A stretch of DNA of 64,000 nucleotides from Dryocosmus kuriphilus (taxonomy: Eukaryota; Arthropoda; Insecta; Hymenoptera; Cynipidae). The DNA is taken from contig CM076191.1 in the NCBI GenBank assembly GCA_038277395.1, positions 181,490,687-181,554,686 of the forward strand. Reading direction: 5' to 3'. The first letter of the stretch is position 1; the number at the start of each line of letters is the position of its first letter. Shown piece after piece: positions 20,200 to 30,814 of this stretch. The translations under genes and the position numbers were made by a program. The notes under the pieces are model-generated. The model had not been told where the DNA came from. It searched no databases and worked only from the letters and a program-made list of their open reading frames with translations.

Positions 20200-20400
20200 T
20201 CTAAAAATAAACCATTGAAAATCTCAATGATTGAATCAATAAAAATATTTTCAATGGCAAACCAAAGAAAATTCACTGGCTAATCAGTTATCATTTCAAA
20301 TGCATTTTTTTTTAAAATGTTTGATCATTGAAAAATCCATTGGTTTGCCAGTGATCCAATTTTTCAATGGTAAACCGTTAGAAAGGTCACTGATTCTCCC
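20200..20400. repeat. Left subterminal 'ccattgaaa' repeats
   Basis: Repeated dyads of CCATTGAAA, TTTTCAATGG and 'actggctaatcag/ccagtgatcc' over about 200 bp, mirrored at 22495-22742 with more copies. They are probable recognition or structural sites for the element. Confidence 0.7.
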
Positions 20401-20892
20401 GCTTTTGTATGACGTCACGGCGCTGGCAGAACCGCCATAACTAGGGCACTAAATTAGGTAAGAATATGGAAGGCAGCCATTTTGGGTCGAGGCGAATTTA
20501 AAAAGGGATAAAGCATTAAAAATAATTCCAACAAAAGGAAATAATTTTAACATTATTTGCAAATAAACATTATGTATCTTTCATATAAATTGTTTTCTTA
20601 AATTGGTATACCTTTAATGTGTATATTACAAGTGTGTATCACAAGCATTTCCTGCGTATGCTTTTAAGACACAAAATGGCGGTTGCATATTCTCACCTAA
20701 TATAGTACCCTATACCATAACCTGTCGCGTCATCATCAGTTAGCGTCTGTATAGCAACAAGGATTGTGAAAAAGAGAGCAGTTTTTATGAAAAACTTGTA
20801 AGATTTGAGCTATGTAATAAAAATTATGATAAAAAAGCATTATTTTTTTACGAAGATATGTATATATCAGCTTAATAGTTCTTTTGCTCCAG

Positions 20893-22492
20893 GTTATGGA
20901 GAAGTTTAAACTCTTAACAGAGGCAGGCCTACGCGATAACTTGCAGGAAAGAGGAATCAACGAAGCATCCCTGACTATTTTACAAGGTAATTTGTTAATT
21001 AAACGAAAATTAATTGTAATTTTAATGAAATTAGACACAAAAAAATCATTTGTGGGTCAATCAAATATTACAGTTATTATTATTTTAGTAAAACAATAGT
21101 ATAAAATATCATAACCTACAAAACACAAGACCTGTGGCAATCATTTGTTATTTTTAATCAAGCATTCTGCAACATACTTATGAAAACTTTCGTAAACAGC
21201 CAAATTTTTATTGAAGACTCATTGCATATTTCCAATTATATTGTACATAGATATATTTGTTTTTAAAAAGAATCCTTGCAAATAATCTTTTATGCGCATA
21301 ATTCTAAGTGACTTTAAACATATTATTTTACTTCTGTATTTGGTTGATGACATAATTTGTTAATAATAAAAAAATGTTTACTACAAGGTTATCAAAACTA
21401 AAAATTGCAAGGTATTAAGTGCTCGTACAATAACTGCATTTGAAATATTAAAATTTGAAAATTATATTTGACTTTTTTCTTCAACTGATAGGGCTGAGTT
21501 ATAGAAATCCAAGTTTAAATCATTTAGAAGCAAAATTTAAATAATTTCTCAAGGTATATTTATTTTTGTCTTTCTTACTTTTGATTGTTAAAATTAGTTA
21601 TACATATTAAAAGAATTATATTTTAAAAGTTCATAGCAATCTTTTTTCTTTTATTATTTATCGTGCAGCTCACATTATCATCCATGTAATGTAAGAAACT
21701 TATGAACATTTTAAGTAACTGTTAAGATTGAAATATTTGAAAAATTACAGGAAGCTTGAACATTCAAGCATGGACAATTTTAAATTGTTACGTATGTAAT
21801 AATTCCATACCTGGAGGCATTGATGGCTTGAGCCAACATTTTCGTTTTGACCATGGGCTCAAACTTTCATTCATTTCAGCTGAATTGGTTAAAGTTTAAA
21901 AATCCCTCTCCGTCGAGTAAGAACGGTATACTTGATGCAATGAAGGCTACTTTTTACAACAGGAGAAACTGGATTTTGGAGCAAAGTCCAAGCATCAAAG
22001 AGATTTTTGATCTGCACCCGCGATTTGAGGATTTTGAAGGCGAAGTGGTAAGGTATCATTTTTTATTTATTCTACACTGGATTTTATTTTTTGTTAAGAA
22101 ATATATTTTAATTAATAGATAAAACAATTTTATTACAGATTGATGCCGAATTTGAATTAATGTTTCCCGAAAAGGGCGATAATCTAATTATAAAATTCAA
22201 ATCTGGATATGAGAATAAAGTATTACTATACTCACAAATGTTTGAGTTTCATTCACAATTTTCAAACATAAATGACAGTAAGAAAACCTTTACTTCATTC
22301 CTTCATTTTTATTTGTTTATTAATTATTTTTTAATAATTAATTGTGTTTTAGGTACTTTAAATGGTATCGTAAGCGTAATGTACATGTGTCCTGTCCCGA
22401 ATGTTGCAAAACGGAAAAGCTTGGGAAAAAAATCAAACAAAAACGAAAGCACCAGTGAAATGTCAAATTATTTACTTCGCCTATATCTTTGA
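20893..22492 (+). CDS. Spliced ORF: SAM-like segment, C2H2 zinc finger, novel C-terminal domain
   Basis: Exon 20893-20986 (after TCCAG, before GTAATT) reads VMEKFKLLTEAGLRDNLQER then GINEASLTILQ, resembling part of a SAM domain. Its phase fits the next exon, 21751-22047 (after TTACAG), which reads SLNIQAWTILNCYVCNN then GLSQHFRFDH, a C2H2 finger (C-x2-C ... H-x4-H). That exon shifts frame near 21894 and continues SSKNGILDAMKATFYNRRNW to FEDFEGEV. Exon 22139-22277 (IDAEFELMFPEKGDNL) and exon 22353-22492 (STLNGIVSVMYMCP, stop at 22490) follow in consistent phase with GT-AG introns. I do not recognise the full protein. SAM is tentative. A nucleic-acid-binding role is inferred from the finger. 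An upstream exon may be missing. Confidence 0.6.
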
Positions 22493-22494
22493 TT

Positions 22495-22742
22495 GCTTTC
22501 CCAGTGAATAATTTTATTGGAAATCCACTGAAATTTCACTGATTCGCCAATGAAGTTTCAATGGTTGGCAATACAATTTCATTGATTTACCATTCGAAAG
22601 TTCAATGGTTTTCAACAGTGAAATGTTTCATTGGTTCAATCAGTGACTTTTCAATGGTTACCAATGAAGCGATTCTCTTGGGTCAAATCATTGAACATTT
22701 CAATGGAAACCATTGGAATTTCAATGGTTTGTTTTTAGAGAG
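22495..22742. repeat. Right subterminal 'tttcaatgg' repeats
   Basis: At least eight 'tttcaatgg / ccattgaaa / ccactgaaa' words in 250 bp, inverted relative to 20200-20400. Confidence 0.7.
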
Positions 22743-22854
22743 TACTGATTTCATTAGGACATCCTTACGCGGAATAATAAAAAAAAAAATTTCTACTAGC
22801 GATTTGTCCTAGCAATTGTCCTGTTTTCCTCTAATTTGACTGGACTATAATTAG

Positions 22855-23130
22855 ATGACATATATACCTTTCTTCTTCCAAACGGCTTGTAATGATCTCG
22901 TTTCATCGGTCTTCGCAAGTGATGTGTCATCCTCAGATACTTATAAATCACTGATAAAAAGCGTCCCGGAGGAAGAAGCGGATTACCAGAGAAGAAACAG
23001 AGGAGGCACTTTCTTCGAAAGTATTGCGGAACTTAAAGCTCGCCCCAATCCTTCAAGTGTCCGTCGAGGTCGAGCTTTCATCAGCTCCGCGAATCGTCTG
23101 ATTTCTGTCGCGAACAGTAATGAGTTCTAA
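22855..23130 (+). CDS. Hypothetical ORF, possible host exon
   Basis: 91 codons from ATG, ending at a TAA at 23128. It is less AT-rich than its surroundings and contains ordinary-looking hydrophilic sequence (EEEADYQRRNRGGTFFESIA, PNPSSVRRGRAFISSANRL). No domain is recognised, and no TIR or RT feature is adjacent. It could be an exon of a host gene, a gag-like remnant, or chance. Confidence 0.3.
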   Translation: MTYIPFFFQTACNDLVSSVFASDVSSSDTYKSLIKSVPEEEADYQRRNRGGTFFESIAELKARPNPSSVRRGRAFISSANRLISVANSNEF

Positions 23131-23890
23131 TTGTCTGCTGCATTTATTACCTTACAAAAGTCTCCGTTGTCACCTTCCCAGAACGTTATTGTTCCAGATT
23201 TTCAGTATTCACTCAAACTAGACTTTCCACTTAGAAATCAAATATTCATTCTCATCAAAATCTTCATTATTCCAATCTGCGGTACATTATCTTCATGTTT
23301 CAAAAAATTGCACTATTGATGAAAAATTGTTCTTATCTGGATATATTTGGCTCTCATTTTAAGTTTATACGATCTATTACATATGTTCTTTCCTGTGCCT
23401 GTATAATCGAGTGAAAAACATTGGGATCCATATTGAAGATATTAATGTTTTACAAATGGAGATTCCACATTAGGATGGAGTGAAAATGCTCTATTTAATA
23501 TTTATCTGAATAGACATTTGTCATCAATTTTAGTTTCCCTTTCCATTAAAACAAATTTCTATTTTACCAAATTTTAATTTGCCATAATATTTATTTTTTC
23601 GAAAAATCATTTAATTTAATATTAATTTATCAGAATTGCATTTTGTCATAATTCTTATTTCACCAAATCCTCATTTCACCTACATTTCTTCTTCTTTATT
23701 ATAATGTTCCCCGTTAGGGTTTACATAACTTCCGTTCCTTTACATCCTTATTACATCCTTTTTACATAACTTATTATCTATTCATCTTATTTGCTAAATT
23801 TATTTACTCCCTTATTTTTTACATGTATATTTACTTTTTCGAACTAAAATGTTTAGCCTGTCGGAGCGAACGAATGAACGAGTTTCAGAG
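23131..23890. other. AT-rich stretch without gene
   Basis: Contains words such as 'tttaccaaattttaatttgcc' and 'ttttgtcataattcttatttc' (about 23560-23690), related in style to the tandem block at 39112-39780. Nothing else is recognised. Confidence 0.45.
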
Positions 23891-23892
23891 CG

Positions 23893-23910
23893 AGAGAGAG
23901 AGAGAGAGAA
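23893..23910 (+). repeat. (GA)n microsatellite
   Basis: GAGAGAGAGAGAGAGAGA just upstream of the LINE 3' part. Simple repeat, possibly the tail of the minus-strand LINE. Confidence 0.8.
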
Positions 23911-24715
23911 ATTGCAGTGACATCTTATTCTACAAATCTTACTTACTGTAACTTTCATTTTACATATCACTTACCCCTTACGCTTGCATGTGACTTCCGT
24001 TTCCTTTTCTCATCCTTTCCTTCCCACTCATGCTTTCCACTATTTTTCCCTGACACTCTCTCATTCCTCTTCTTTCACTCTTCTAGGCTTCTCCAACTCC
24101 TTCATCCACTTTTCTCCCAGTCCTTCCTCTCCTAAAATTTTCCCCATATTTTCTTTCCAGCCTCCCCTGTGCTCATTTCCTCTTATGCAAATATCCAATA
24201 TATGCTCCCACGTTTCCCCTACCCATTCACACACACTACATTTTCTCTTCTCATCCTTCTCCCAATACTTACTTCATTTCCCAGCTTCCATCTAGCTATT
24301 CTTGTCCATCTCTTTTCCTCAACCTGTTTCCAGATATCTTGGTAATCCCTCCCCTTTAATCCTTTTATACCATTTATTGTGTCTCGATTCCCCTATCCTC
24401 ATCCACTTATCTGTTACCTACCTACCGTTCTCTACCTATTTTTTCGAATTCCTCATAATCCATATTTCTTCCTTCACCTATCTCTCGATCTCTAAAAAAC
24501 TTTCTTCAATCTTCTTCCCATTTCGTTAACTTTACGCACCTCTTTCCTTTTTTTTCTATTTGTAAGACTTTATCGCTAACTTTCCTCTCTTTCCTTCCCG
24601 TAATTTCTCCTCGAATTTACAGGCCCTCTTTTCAACTCTTGTTCTTAATTTATCTCTTTGCGCCTCTCCTCTTACCATGTAATCTGGAGCTCTCCAGTCC
24701 ACTCCTAATATCCAC

Positions 24716-25075
24716 TTATACAACCTTCCTCCCTTTCATTTCCTTCCATCCCCGTATCTCTGCCCCGTAGCCCAATACCGGCCAAACCAGCGTGTCAAAA
24801 AACCTCATTCGCTTTTTTTTATCTTTTTTAAATCTTCTCTTTCCTATTCCCCATATTTGTTTCATAACTCCGGCCGCTTTATTAATCCTTTCTCTAATGT
24901 GTGCTTCATGACCCCTATTTGTTTCCAATATAAAATTGAAATACTTAAATTCCTTTCCTTCCTCTAATCTTTCAACTTTCCATCTAGCTGCCCATTTTTC
25001 CTTTCTTCCTCTCCCTTCTCTAAACCTCATGACTTTAGTTTTAGCAGTGTTAAGCCTCAGCCTTTTCCTATCACT
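24716..25075 (-). pseudogene. LINE post-RT domain with palm remnant
   Basis: Reading from about 25075: YPDDIVI (the catalytic box, with P for A), a deletion, then TAKTKVMRFREGRG, EGKEFKYFNFILETNRGHEAHIRERINKA, KQIWGIGKRRFKKD, MRFFDTLVWPVLGYGAEIRGWKE. These blocks follow the RT palm in this LINE type. The frame is open from 25030 to 24716, but the upstream join is broken. Confidence 0.7.
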
Positions 25076-25099
25076 ATATCATCCGGATAAGCAAATGTA

Positions 25100-25358
25100 C
25101 AGTAGAAGTCCGATAAGTCTCAGTCCGATAAGTCTCAATTCTCCTTATGACGACATTGCATCTACATTCACGCACACTAATTTGAAGCTCACAGTATGTA
25201 TATCCGATCGCATACTGCGTCTGCGTGCACTAGTTGCGTCTGCGCGTGCACATGCGCACTACAATAGCCTCTACTTGAAGGGCATTCATTTAATCTCAAA
25301 TTCCGGGAATTGTATGCCCTTACAGCTCCAAAGTGAGAAACTTATCGGGCTTATACTG
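25100..25358. mobile_element. Tigger/pogo-like MITE, 259 bp, inside the LINE
   Basis: CAGTAGAAGTCCGATAAGTC at the left and CTTATCGGGCTTATACTG at the right are inverted copies. TA flanks both sides (25098-25099 and 25359-25360). The CAGTA-type end and TA target fit Tigger/pogo. There is no ORF of its own. It sits between LINE RT motif B (25398-25450) and motif C (about 25070). Confidence 0.75.
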
Positions 25359-25397
25359 TATATATTTTTTCCTCACCATTATTTCTTTCCTCATTTC

Positions 25398-25634
25398 TTA
25401 TTCTAAATCTGCAATTAATATATTGAACAACAGAGAGCTTAGGGAACAACCTTGTCTGACACCTCTAGCCAACCAAAAGCAATCTCCTATTTGTTCTCCC
25501 ACCCTCACCCTACTTTTAGTCTTTTTAAATATTTCTGCTACTCTTCCCCTCATAACTTCTCTTAACCCCTTTTGCTCCAGGGCTTTGTCTATCCCTTCCC
25601 TGTTCAATTTGTCAAACGCCGCTTTCAAATCCAC
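25398..25634 (-). pseudogene. LINE reverse transcriptase core fragment
   Basis: 79 codons: MDLKAAFDKLNREGIDKAL (motif A with F.DL..AFD pattern), KSRVRVGEQIGDCFWLARGV and RQGCSLSSLLFNILIADLE (motif B, usual RQGCPLSP). It is cut off by the MITE before motif C. Confidence 0.75.
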
Positions 25635-25764
25635 AAATATTGCTATTATGCTTCCTTTCTCTCTTTTGATCTTTTTATTTACAATATAATTAACACAAAA
25701 ATATTATCCACCATTCCCATACCTTCCCTAAACCCAGTCTGATCCGGAATCTTTCTTAATTTTA

Positions 25765-26062
25765 TTTTCCCTGAAAACACCCCCTAAATTTTATTTGCCC
25801 TAAACTTCAACCGCCATAAAAAAAGACGCGAAATTTAAATAAAAAATTCTGATGGACTACATTTTTTTAGGGCAAAGGAAATTTATATAACATGATGATT
25901 TGGTTAAATGGGAATTATGGCAAGTATAATTTATGAGAAATAACTATTCGAACAAACAAGAATTGGGGTAAATACAAATCATAGTGAATGACTTTTAGGT
26001 AACTTTATTTTTGGTCAAACTAAATTTATGCGCAATGAAGTTTGGGGAATATTCATGCGTCT
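25765..26062. repeat. Short AT-rich element with GAGACGCAT-type right end
   Basis: The right end reads 'tttggggaatattcatgcgtctcc' (to about 26062) and the left side has 'acaccccctaaattttatttgcc' (about 25775). Related ends occur at 39112 (gaggcgcataaatataccccaaattttattt) and 46795-46828. Non-coding. Confidence 0.4.
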
Positions 26063-26404
26063 CCGTTCGAGCTGAGGGAAAAGAATGTGTGGGTTCTCAT
26101 ACAAAAAAGTAAAGAAAAAAAAAATGATACCTTCTGCTCCCTTTTTTTATTTGAAAATACAAACAATTTGTTTTTGAAAATATTCCTATTTATTCAAAAA
26201 TTATTTCGTTTCTTTTGGGTACAATATTTGTTCGAAAAAAATATAAAAAAGATTTTTAAAAAATGTGTTGCTCAATTTAAAATGTTTGAAATGTGTTACA
26301 ACACGTTTCTTTAATTTAGTTAAATGCACGCTTTTTTGGAAAAAGCTAAATATGTCGAACCTGTAATTTCTTCAGCTTCAATCGAAGAAACATGCTATTA
26401 CTTT
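26063..26404. other. AT-rich spacer
   Basis: Poly-A and poly-T runs with lysine- or phenylalanine-rich chance frames. Nothing recognised. Confidence 0.45.
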
Positions 26405-26552
26405 GATTTTCGGGGAAAACATGAAAAACTTTGTTAAGTCCATGGACAAAGAAGGATCCGGTTTTTCTGATATGAAAAGCTTTCGAAGCAGTTACTCACG
26501 GCTTTTTAGGAAATACAAAAGACCCAGACTACAAAACAGTAAAGAAATGCTG
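26405..26552 (+). pseudogene. Remnant of the same transposase family as 13790-14960
   Basis: The plus strand reads MKNFVKSMDKEGSGF, a short divergent stretch, then in a shifted frame FLGNTKDPDYKTVK. These match in order the GLMKQFVKALNKEGECF and NFLGNNKSVEYKKIV blocks of the transposase at 13790-14960, with the intervening segment deleted. The CACGGAG element starts at 26553 and cuts it off. Confidence 0.55.
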
Positions 26553-27118
26553 CACGGAGAAAAATAGGTAGTCAAACTTTGAGTGTCAAAATTTAAATGG
26601 TCAGTTTAACCTTCCAGACAGTATCATGTACAATCCATAATTTTTTCTCCGTAGTCAAAGAGACTCTCATTTTATGTTCAGTTTAACAATCCGCAGATAA
26701 TCAGCCTTACTGTCAGAGATTTTCAAATCGACACTCTATTATGGCCAATTTAAATACCCTGTTTTCACTCCTTTTGACCGTCCGAGAGTGTCAAACTTAC
26801 TATCAGCATCAGGGATAATCGAATCGAAACTCTGGGATGATTAAGTTAAATATCTTGTTTTCAGTCATTTATACCATTCGAGAGGGCCAAACTCACTATC
26901 AAGAATAATCAGATCGACACTGTGAGATGGTCAAGTAATGCGCGCGCCGGTTTCAAGATCTTAATCCTGCTAAACTTCACAACTGAGTAACGGAAGCGGC
27001 CGAGGCGGTTATCTCGGGTATCTCTGTGTCATTGTAAGTTTGCGTTTTGCGAAGTGTGTTGCTTAAAAATAGCTCTGTGATTTACTGTGATTTCCCGTGA
27101 TTTGCTGTGATTATGAAT

Positions 27119-27771
27119 GGTAAGTATCTATTTTACCTAATGTAGAAGTCTCGAGACCTCTCGAGACTGGCAGTTTTGAGGTTAGGGTTAGAATAATACA
27201 ATTTTTAAAGTTGTATTACTGTGGTTATTTTGCTCATCACTTACAATTATTTTAAAAATTATTTAATCTATAATTTAATTCATTTGCCCTTCAACGCTGT
27301 TTTACAGGAATGGCATCGTCAGGATATAGTTACGTATAGAGCTCCTGAAGAGTTGGCAATGCAGCCAACAGATCATCGAGATATTCTTAGGTAAAATTTT
27401 TTGGTTGAATTAAACTGTTTGCGACTTCAAGTTAACTTTTTTCTATGTTAGAAATATTTTTAAAAAAATGAAGAAAATTTGGCTGCTTTTTTTTTTTGGT
27501 ATTTTGAACGTGCGAGAGGAATGAAAAATTCCCTGTAACTTTTGTAAAAATTTGTTATTTTGTAGGAATGATTTAATTCTATTGTGAATAAAATTTTTAT
27601 CTAATAATATATAATATTCAGTGTTTTCAAATGAACGAGCGTAAGAATAATTAAATTACGTATAACATATTTATTTAAGTTAAATTTATGGAATTTTTGT
27701 CGTTTAGTTTAATTTTGTGTAACTTTATTGAAAAGATATGTTAGCCTCTGCTACTGCCCGGGGAACGCCAG
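27119..27771 (+). other. Possible spliced short ORF inside the CACGGAG element
   Basis: An ATG directly before GTAAGTAT (near 27119) joins in frame to 27308-27390 (after TTTACAG, before GTAAAA), which is open: EWHRQDIVTYRAPEELAMQP then TDHRDILR. A third piece near 27744-27771 ends at CCAG/GTAAAT and would continue the frame. Splice signals are consensus, but the exons are tiny and no domain is known. It may be chance or an element-encoded leader. Confidence 0.3.
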
Positions 27772-27894
27772 GTAAATGTTTGCTATTAGTTGTGTATAAA
27801 AATAAAACATACATATTATGTATTAAAATGTTTCAGTTCACTTATTTAATCCATTAATTAATATCTTCCATATTTTTAAAAACAATTAATTTAG

Positions 27895-28036
27895 CAACAT
27901 ACCAGAAACATCACGTAATGTCGGTATTTCCAGTTACATATTCTGTTTTATTAAAAAAACTAGCATAGATTTTAATAACACAAGATATATGTAACTGGAA
28001 ATATACCCACCTCACGTGATGTTTCTGGTATGTGGT
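27895..28036. repeat. Nested short fold-back
   Basis: 'acataccagaaacatcacgt' is inverted at 'acgtgatgtttctggtatgt', arms about 45 bp, total 142 bp. MITE-like. Confidence 0.8.
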
Positions 28037-28422
28037 CAAATTAATTTTTTATTAATGAAAAAAAAAGATTTGACTACCCTAGATTGTCGGTTCAATTATA
28101 AAATATAGTTTTTTTGATTATCAGCTATAGTTAATTTGACTAACAAAGATAATCATTTTGAATATATGAACATAATGACTTTAACCATTTTCTATATTCG
28201 ACTTGAATATTCTTGGATTTTCAAGTTGACGCTCTAAGATAATCGAGTTCACACTCCCAGGATCTTAAACCTGACACTCTCAAATAGTGAACCTAACGAT
28301 CAAATTTTGACACTCCGCGGATGGTACGCCACAACATCTAGGGGGCTGTCCCATAGTTAAAACTCAAATATGGTCAGTCTGACACTCTAGGTGTTCAGGC
28401 TGACCATCCATTTTTCTCCGTG

Positions 28423-30814
28423 TTGTGAGAGGCAAGAGGACTCACTTTAAAAAGCACCTCGATTTGTGAGAGACGAGGGAACTTACACCAAACACCATCT
28501 CGACTTTTCTTTAACGTTTTAAATATAAACAGAAAACATTTAAACAAGATTACATGGCTGAATAGACAAAAGTGTATGAAATATTCATTTATTTATTATT
28601 AAAAAATTATTGTAAACAATACTTTCAAATCGGCTGTAATTATTTTGTTATAAATTTCTAAAGATTTCGATTAAAAAAGGAATTAATCAAATCGTATTTT
28701 AACAGAATGAGCTGGTTTAATCTACGGGAAAAAAAACCTATCACAATGCCCTGTGTTTGTGCGCATGTCAAAAGAAAAGTGGAAAAAATTTCGGACAGTT
28801 TTACTGGAGGAAGATTTAACTACGAATGGAGATTCTTGAATTATATTAACATTTTAGAGTTACATATTATAATTTCATAACTGAAATAAGACGAAATAAT
28901 GTATGTGTAACATAACCTCTCAAAATTAACTAATGTCATCAGTTGAATTATAACTTAATCAGTAGTTCAGTTAATCCAAATAACTGATTCAGTTAGTAAT
29001 TTTTATTTCACTATTCGAAACAGTGTTTACTAATTATCATTAACTGAATTCTAGTGATGTCAATTAGTAGTATTCGACTGATAATAATCAGTCATATTTT
29101 CCTAATTCAAGCTAAGAGAGTGTATATAAAAAAACTTCCTCATAATTTTTTAACCAATAAGACAAATTTCAAACAATTCCCAAAATTTGAATTTGCAAAT
29201 AAAAAAAGGGAGCAAAATATATTAACAGACTTCAATTTTTTTTGTTGCTATTTTCGGATGCCATCGCGAAAAATTTTTTTTCCTCAGCTCAAACGATTCG
29301 ATTAATTTGAGCATTATTTTCACTCCACCTTATTATACATCCTCGAGATCGCGGAATGTAAGTACAGAAAGCATATTCTGTCAATATGTCAGTATCTTAT
29401 TTTCAGTTTAATTAACAATCACGCGCGACGAGTTTATTAATACTTAAGAAAAAAAATATTGTTTAAATTGGTGTAAGTGACTTTTGCAATTTATAGCCAT
29501 TGTATACATTCATACCAGAATAGTTTCGGCTCTTGGGTACTTGCGCGCGTGGATCTTGGATCTTGTGAATCTTGACCTTGACTGGTGGAAGTGACTGATT
29601 TGGCATAAACCGCGAAGTCGATAGAATTTCAATTATAAGCTCATTGAGGGAAATTAAAACAGTTCCGGAATTTTTAGATTGTCTCGTCTGTTCGCCAGAA
29701 AGGACAAGTTCTCATTTAAGCAACAGGTTGTATAAATTCGTTGAAATTCTAAATAGAAAACGAGCACATAAGGCACTATATTTGCTTTTATTGTCAGTGC
29801 TTGAAAGTCAAAAATGACTTCTTTTAAATTTATTTTTGAATCGATTTTAAAATTTTCTACACTAAAAACATCTGAAACTTTATAATAAAAGCAGTCAGTG
29901 TAGTCATTGTAAAAAGTTGAATACATGTATACACAAGGAGGTAAGTAATTTGTTTCACCGGTAATTTTTATTTAATTACAATAAATAAAATTCAGTGTAC
30001 ATTTTCAACTTTTCACCCAACCAAGTTACCATCTGAACACTTTTTTTCATCAAACTTTTCGAAGATTTAACTTCGCTTCTGTTAAGTGGCATTAGGATTT
30101 GACGTAGGTAAAGATCAAGCATGACACTTTTTTTTTGCCTTGGAAATATAGTTTATGTATCACAAGTCGATCAGAGTGCCACGTGTCAAATCAATTTTTA
30201 AGTTCCTAACGAAACGTTTTATATTTTTTTGTGTGATAGACCAGAACCACAGTTGACTCCGTATAGCACCCACGATTGGAATGTCAGTATAGATCTTTCG
30301 ACTAGAAATAAAAATGAATCATTGGAATTCGGAAATCGAAAATATGTCCCGATGGAAATATTTTTCTCCTAAAAACTACTCCGCGAAGTGCGCGCGGACT
30401 TAGTACTGGCTGATGAGGGTTTTGGAACAAACCACGACCTCCTCCTCTATAAATAAAACCGGCTACACTGCCAGCAAGAGTACGCTTGGCTTAGCTTAAT
30501 TCGTCATAATTTTTTGCCATAGTTCAACCATCGATTGGAAATTAAACACTTTGGAAAAGAAATTTTTACCATTATTAGAAAGATTTTTACTGACATTAAG
30601 GATGTTCTAGGTGTACAGACAAGTTCAAAATTACATAATTTTTAATTTGGTTTCTAAAATTGACAAGAAAAGGCCCATTAATTACTGCAGCAAATTTTAG
30701 AAGAGAAACCTAAGTGAAAATAAGAAAAAAATAGTTGAGATTATAATTATTTATTTAAATGTTGTTATTTAAAAATCTGTGCTTTTTCTTCTGCTTTAGG
30801 CAAAAGCGAGAGGT
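28423..30814. other. Intergenic region without recognised gene
   Basis: 2.4 kb, AT-rich. Loose 'cagttaat/attaactga' repeats near 28890-29050. A 'gatcttggatcttgtgaatcttgacc' stretch lies near 29550. A 90-codon minus frame at 29654-29926 has no family feature. A TATA-like box is listed separately. Confidence 0.5.
30448..30457 (+). promoter_or_regulatory. TATA-box-like sequence
   Basis: TATAAATAAA in a local GC-richer setting (cctcctc before, accggctacactgcc after). It resembles an RNA polymerase II core promoter, but no coding region follows within 700 bp, so it may be chance. Confidence 0.2.

Larger units (their letters stand above)
20197..22742 (+). mobile_element. TA-flanked TIR element carrying an intron-containing gene
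   Basis: CTCTCTAAAAATAAACCATTG at 20197 is inverted at the right end (CAATGGTTTGTTTTTAGAGAG to 22742). TA dinucleotides flank both (20195-20196 and 22743-22744). Inside each end, 'ccattgaaa/tttcaatgg' words recur many times. The interior holds a spliced gene (20893-22492). The TA duplication points to the Tc1/mariner or a related TA-targeting group, but no DDE domain was found. Confidence 0.75.
23940..25760 (-). mobile_element. Minus-strand LINE (non-LTR retrotransposon), decayed
   Basis: The purine-rich minus strand carries reverse transcriptase (25634-25398), a palm remnant (about 25080-25030), a post-RT domain (25030-24716) and, near 24260-24180, a CxxC...H...C knuckle (CSVCEWVGETWEHILDIC). 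It is the same general type as the plus-strand LINE at 47905-50692. It is interrupted by a 259-bp MITE at 25100-25358 and has internal deletions around the catalytic motif. No EEP endonuclease region was found, so it is 5'-truncated. Confidence 0.75.
26553..28422. mobile_element. CACGGAGAAAAAT-ended TIR element
   Basis: CACGGAGAAAAATAGG (26553) and CCATTTTTCTCCGTG (to 28422) are inverted ends. Several ~100-bp subterminal repeats built on 'agtgtcaaactcactatca' and 'gatcgacactct' follow at 26580-26940 and, inverted, at 28190-28400. The interior has splice-like mini-exons (27119-27771) and a nested fold-back at 27895-28036. The flanking triplets CTG and TTG are similar but not identical, so the target duplication is unclear. 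Superfamily unassigned. Confidence 0.6.

Noticed and set aside
23917..24529. Plus-strand Ser/Phe/Leu-rich ORFs
   Set aside because: Antisense shadows of the minus-strand LINE 3' half, whose own strand carries the CxxC...H...C knuckle.
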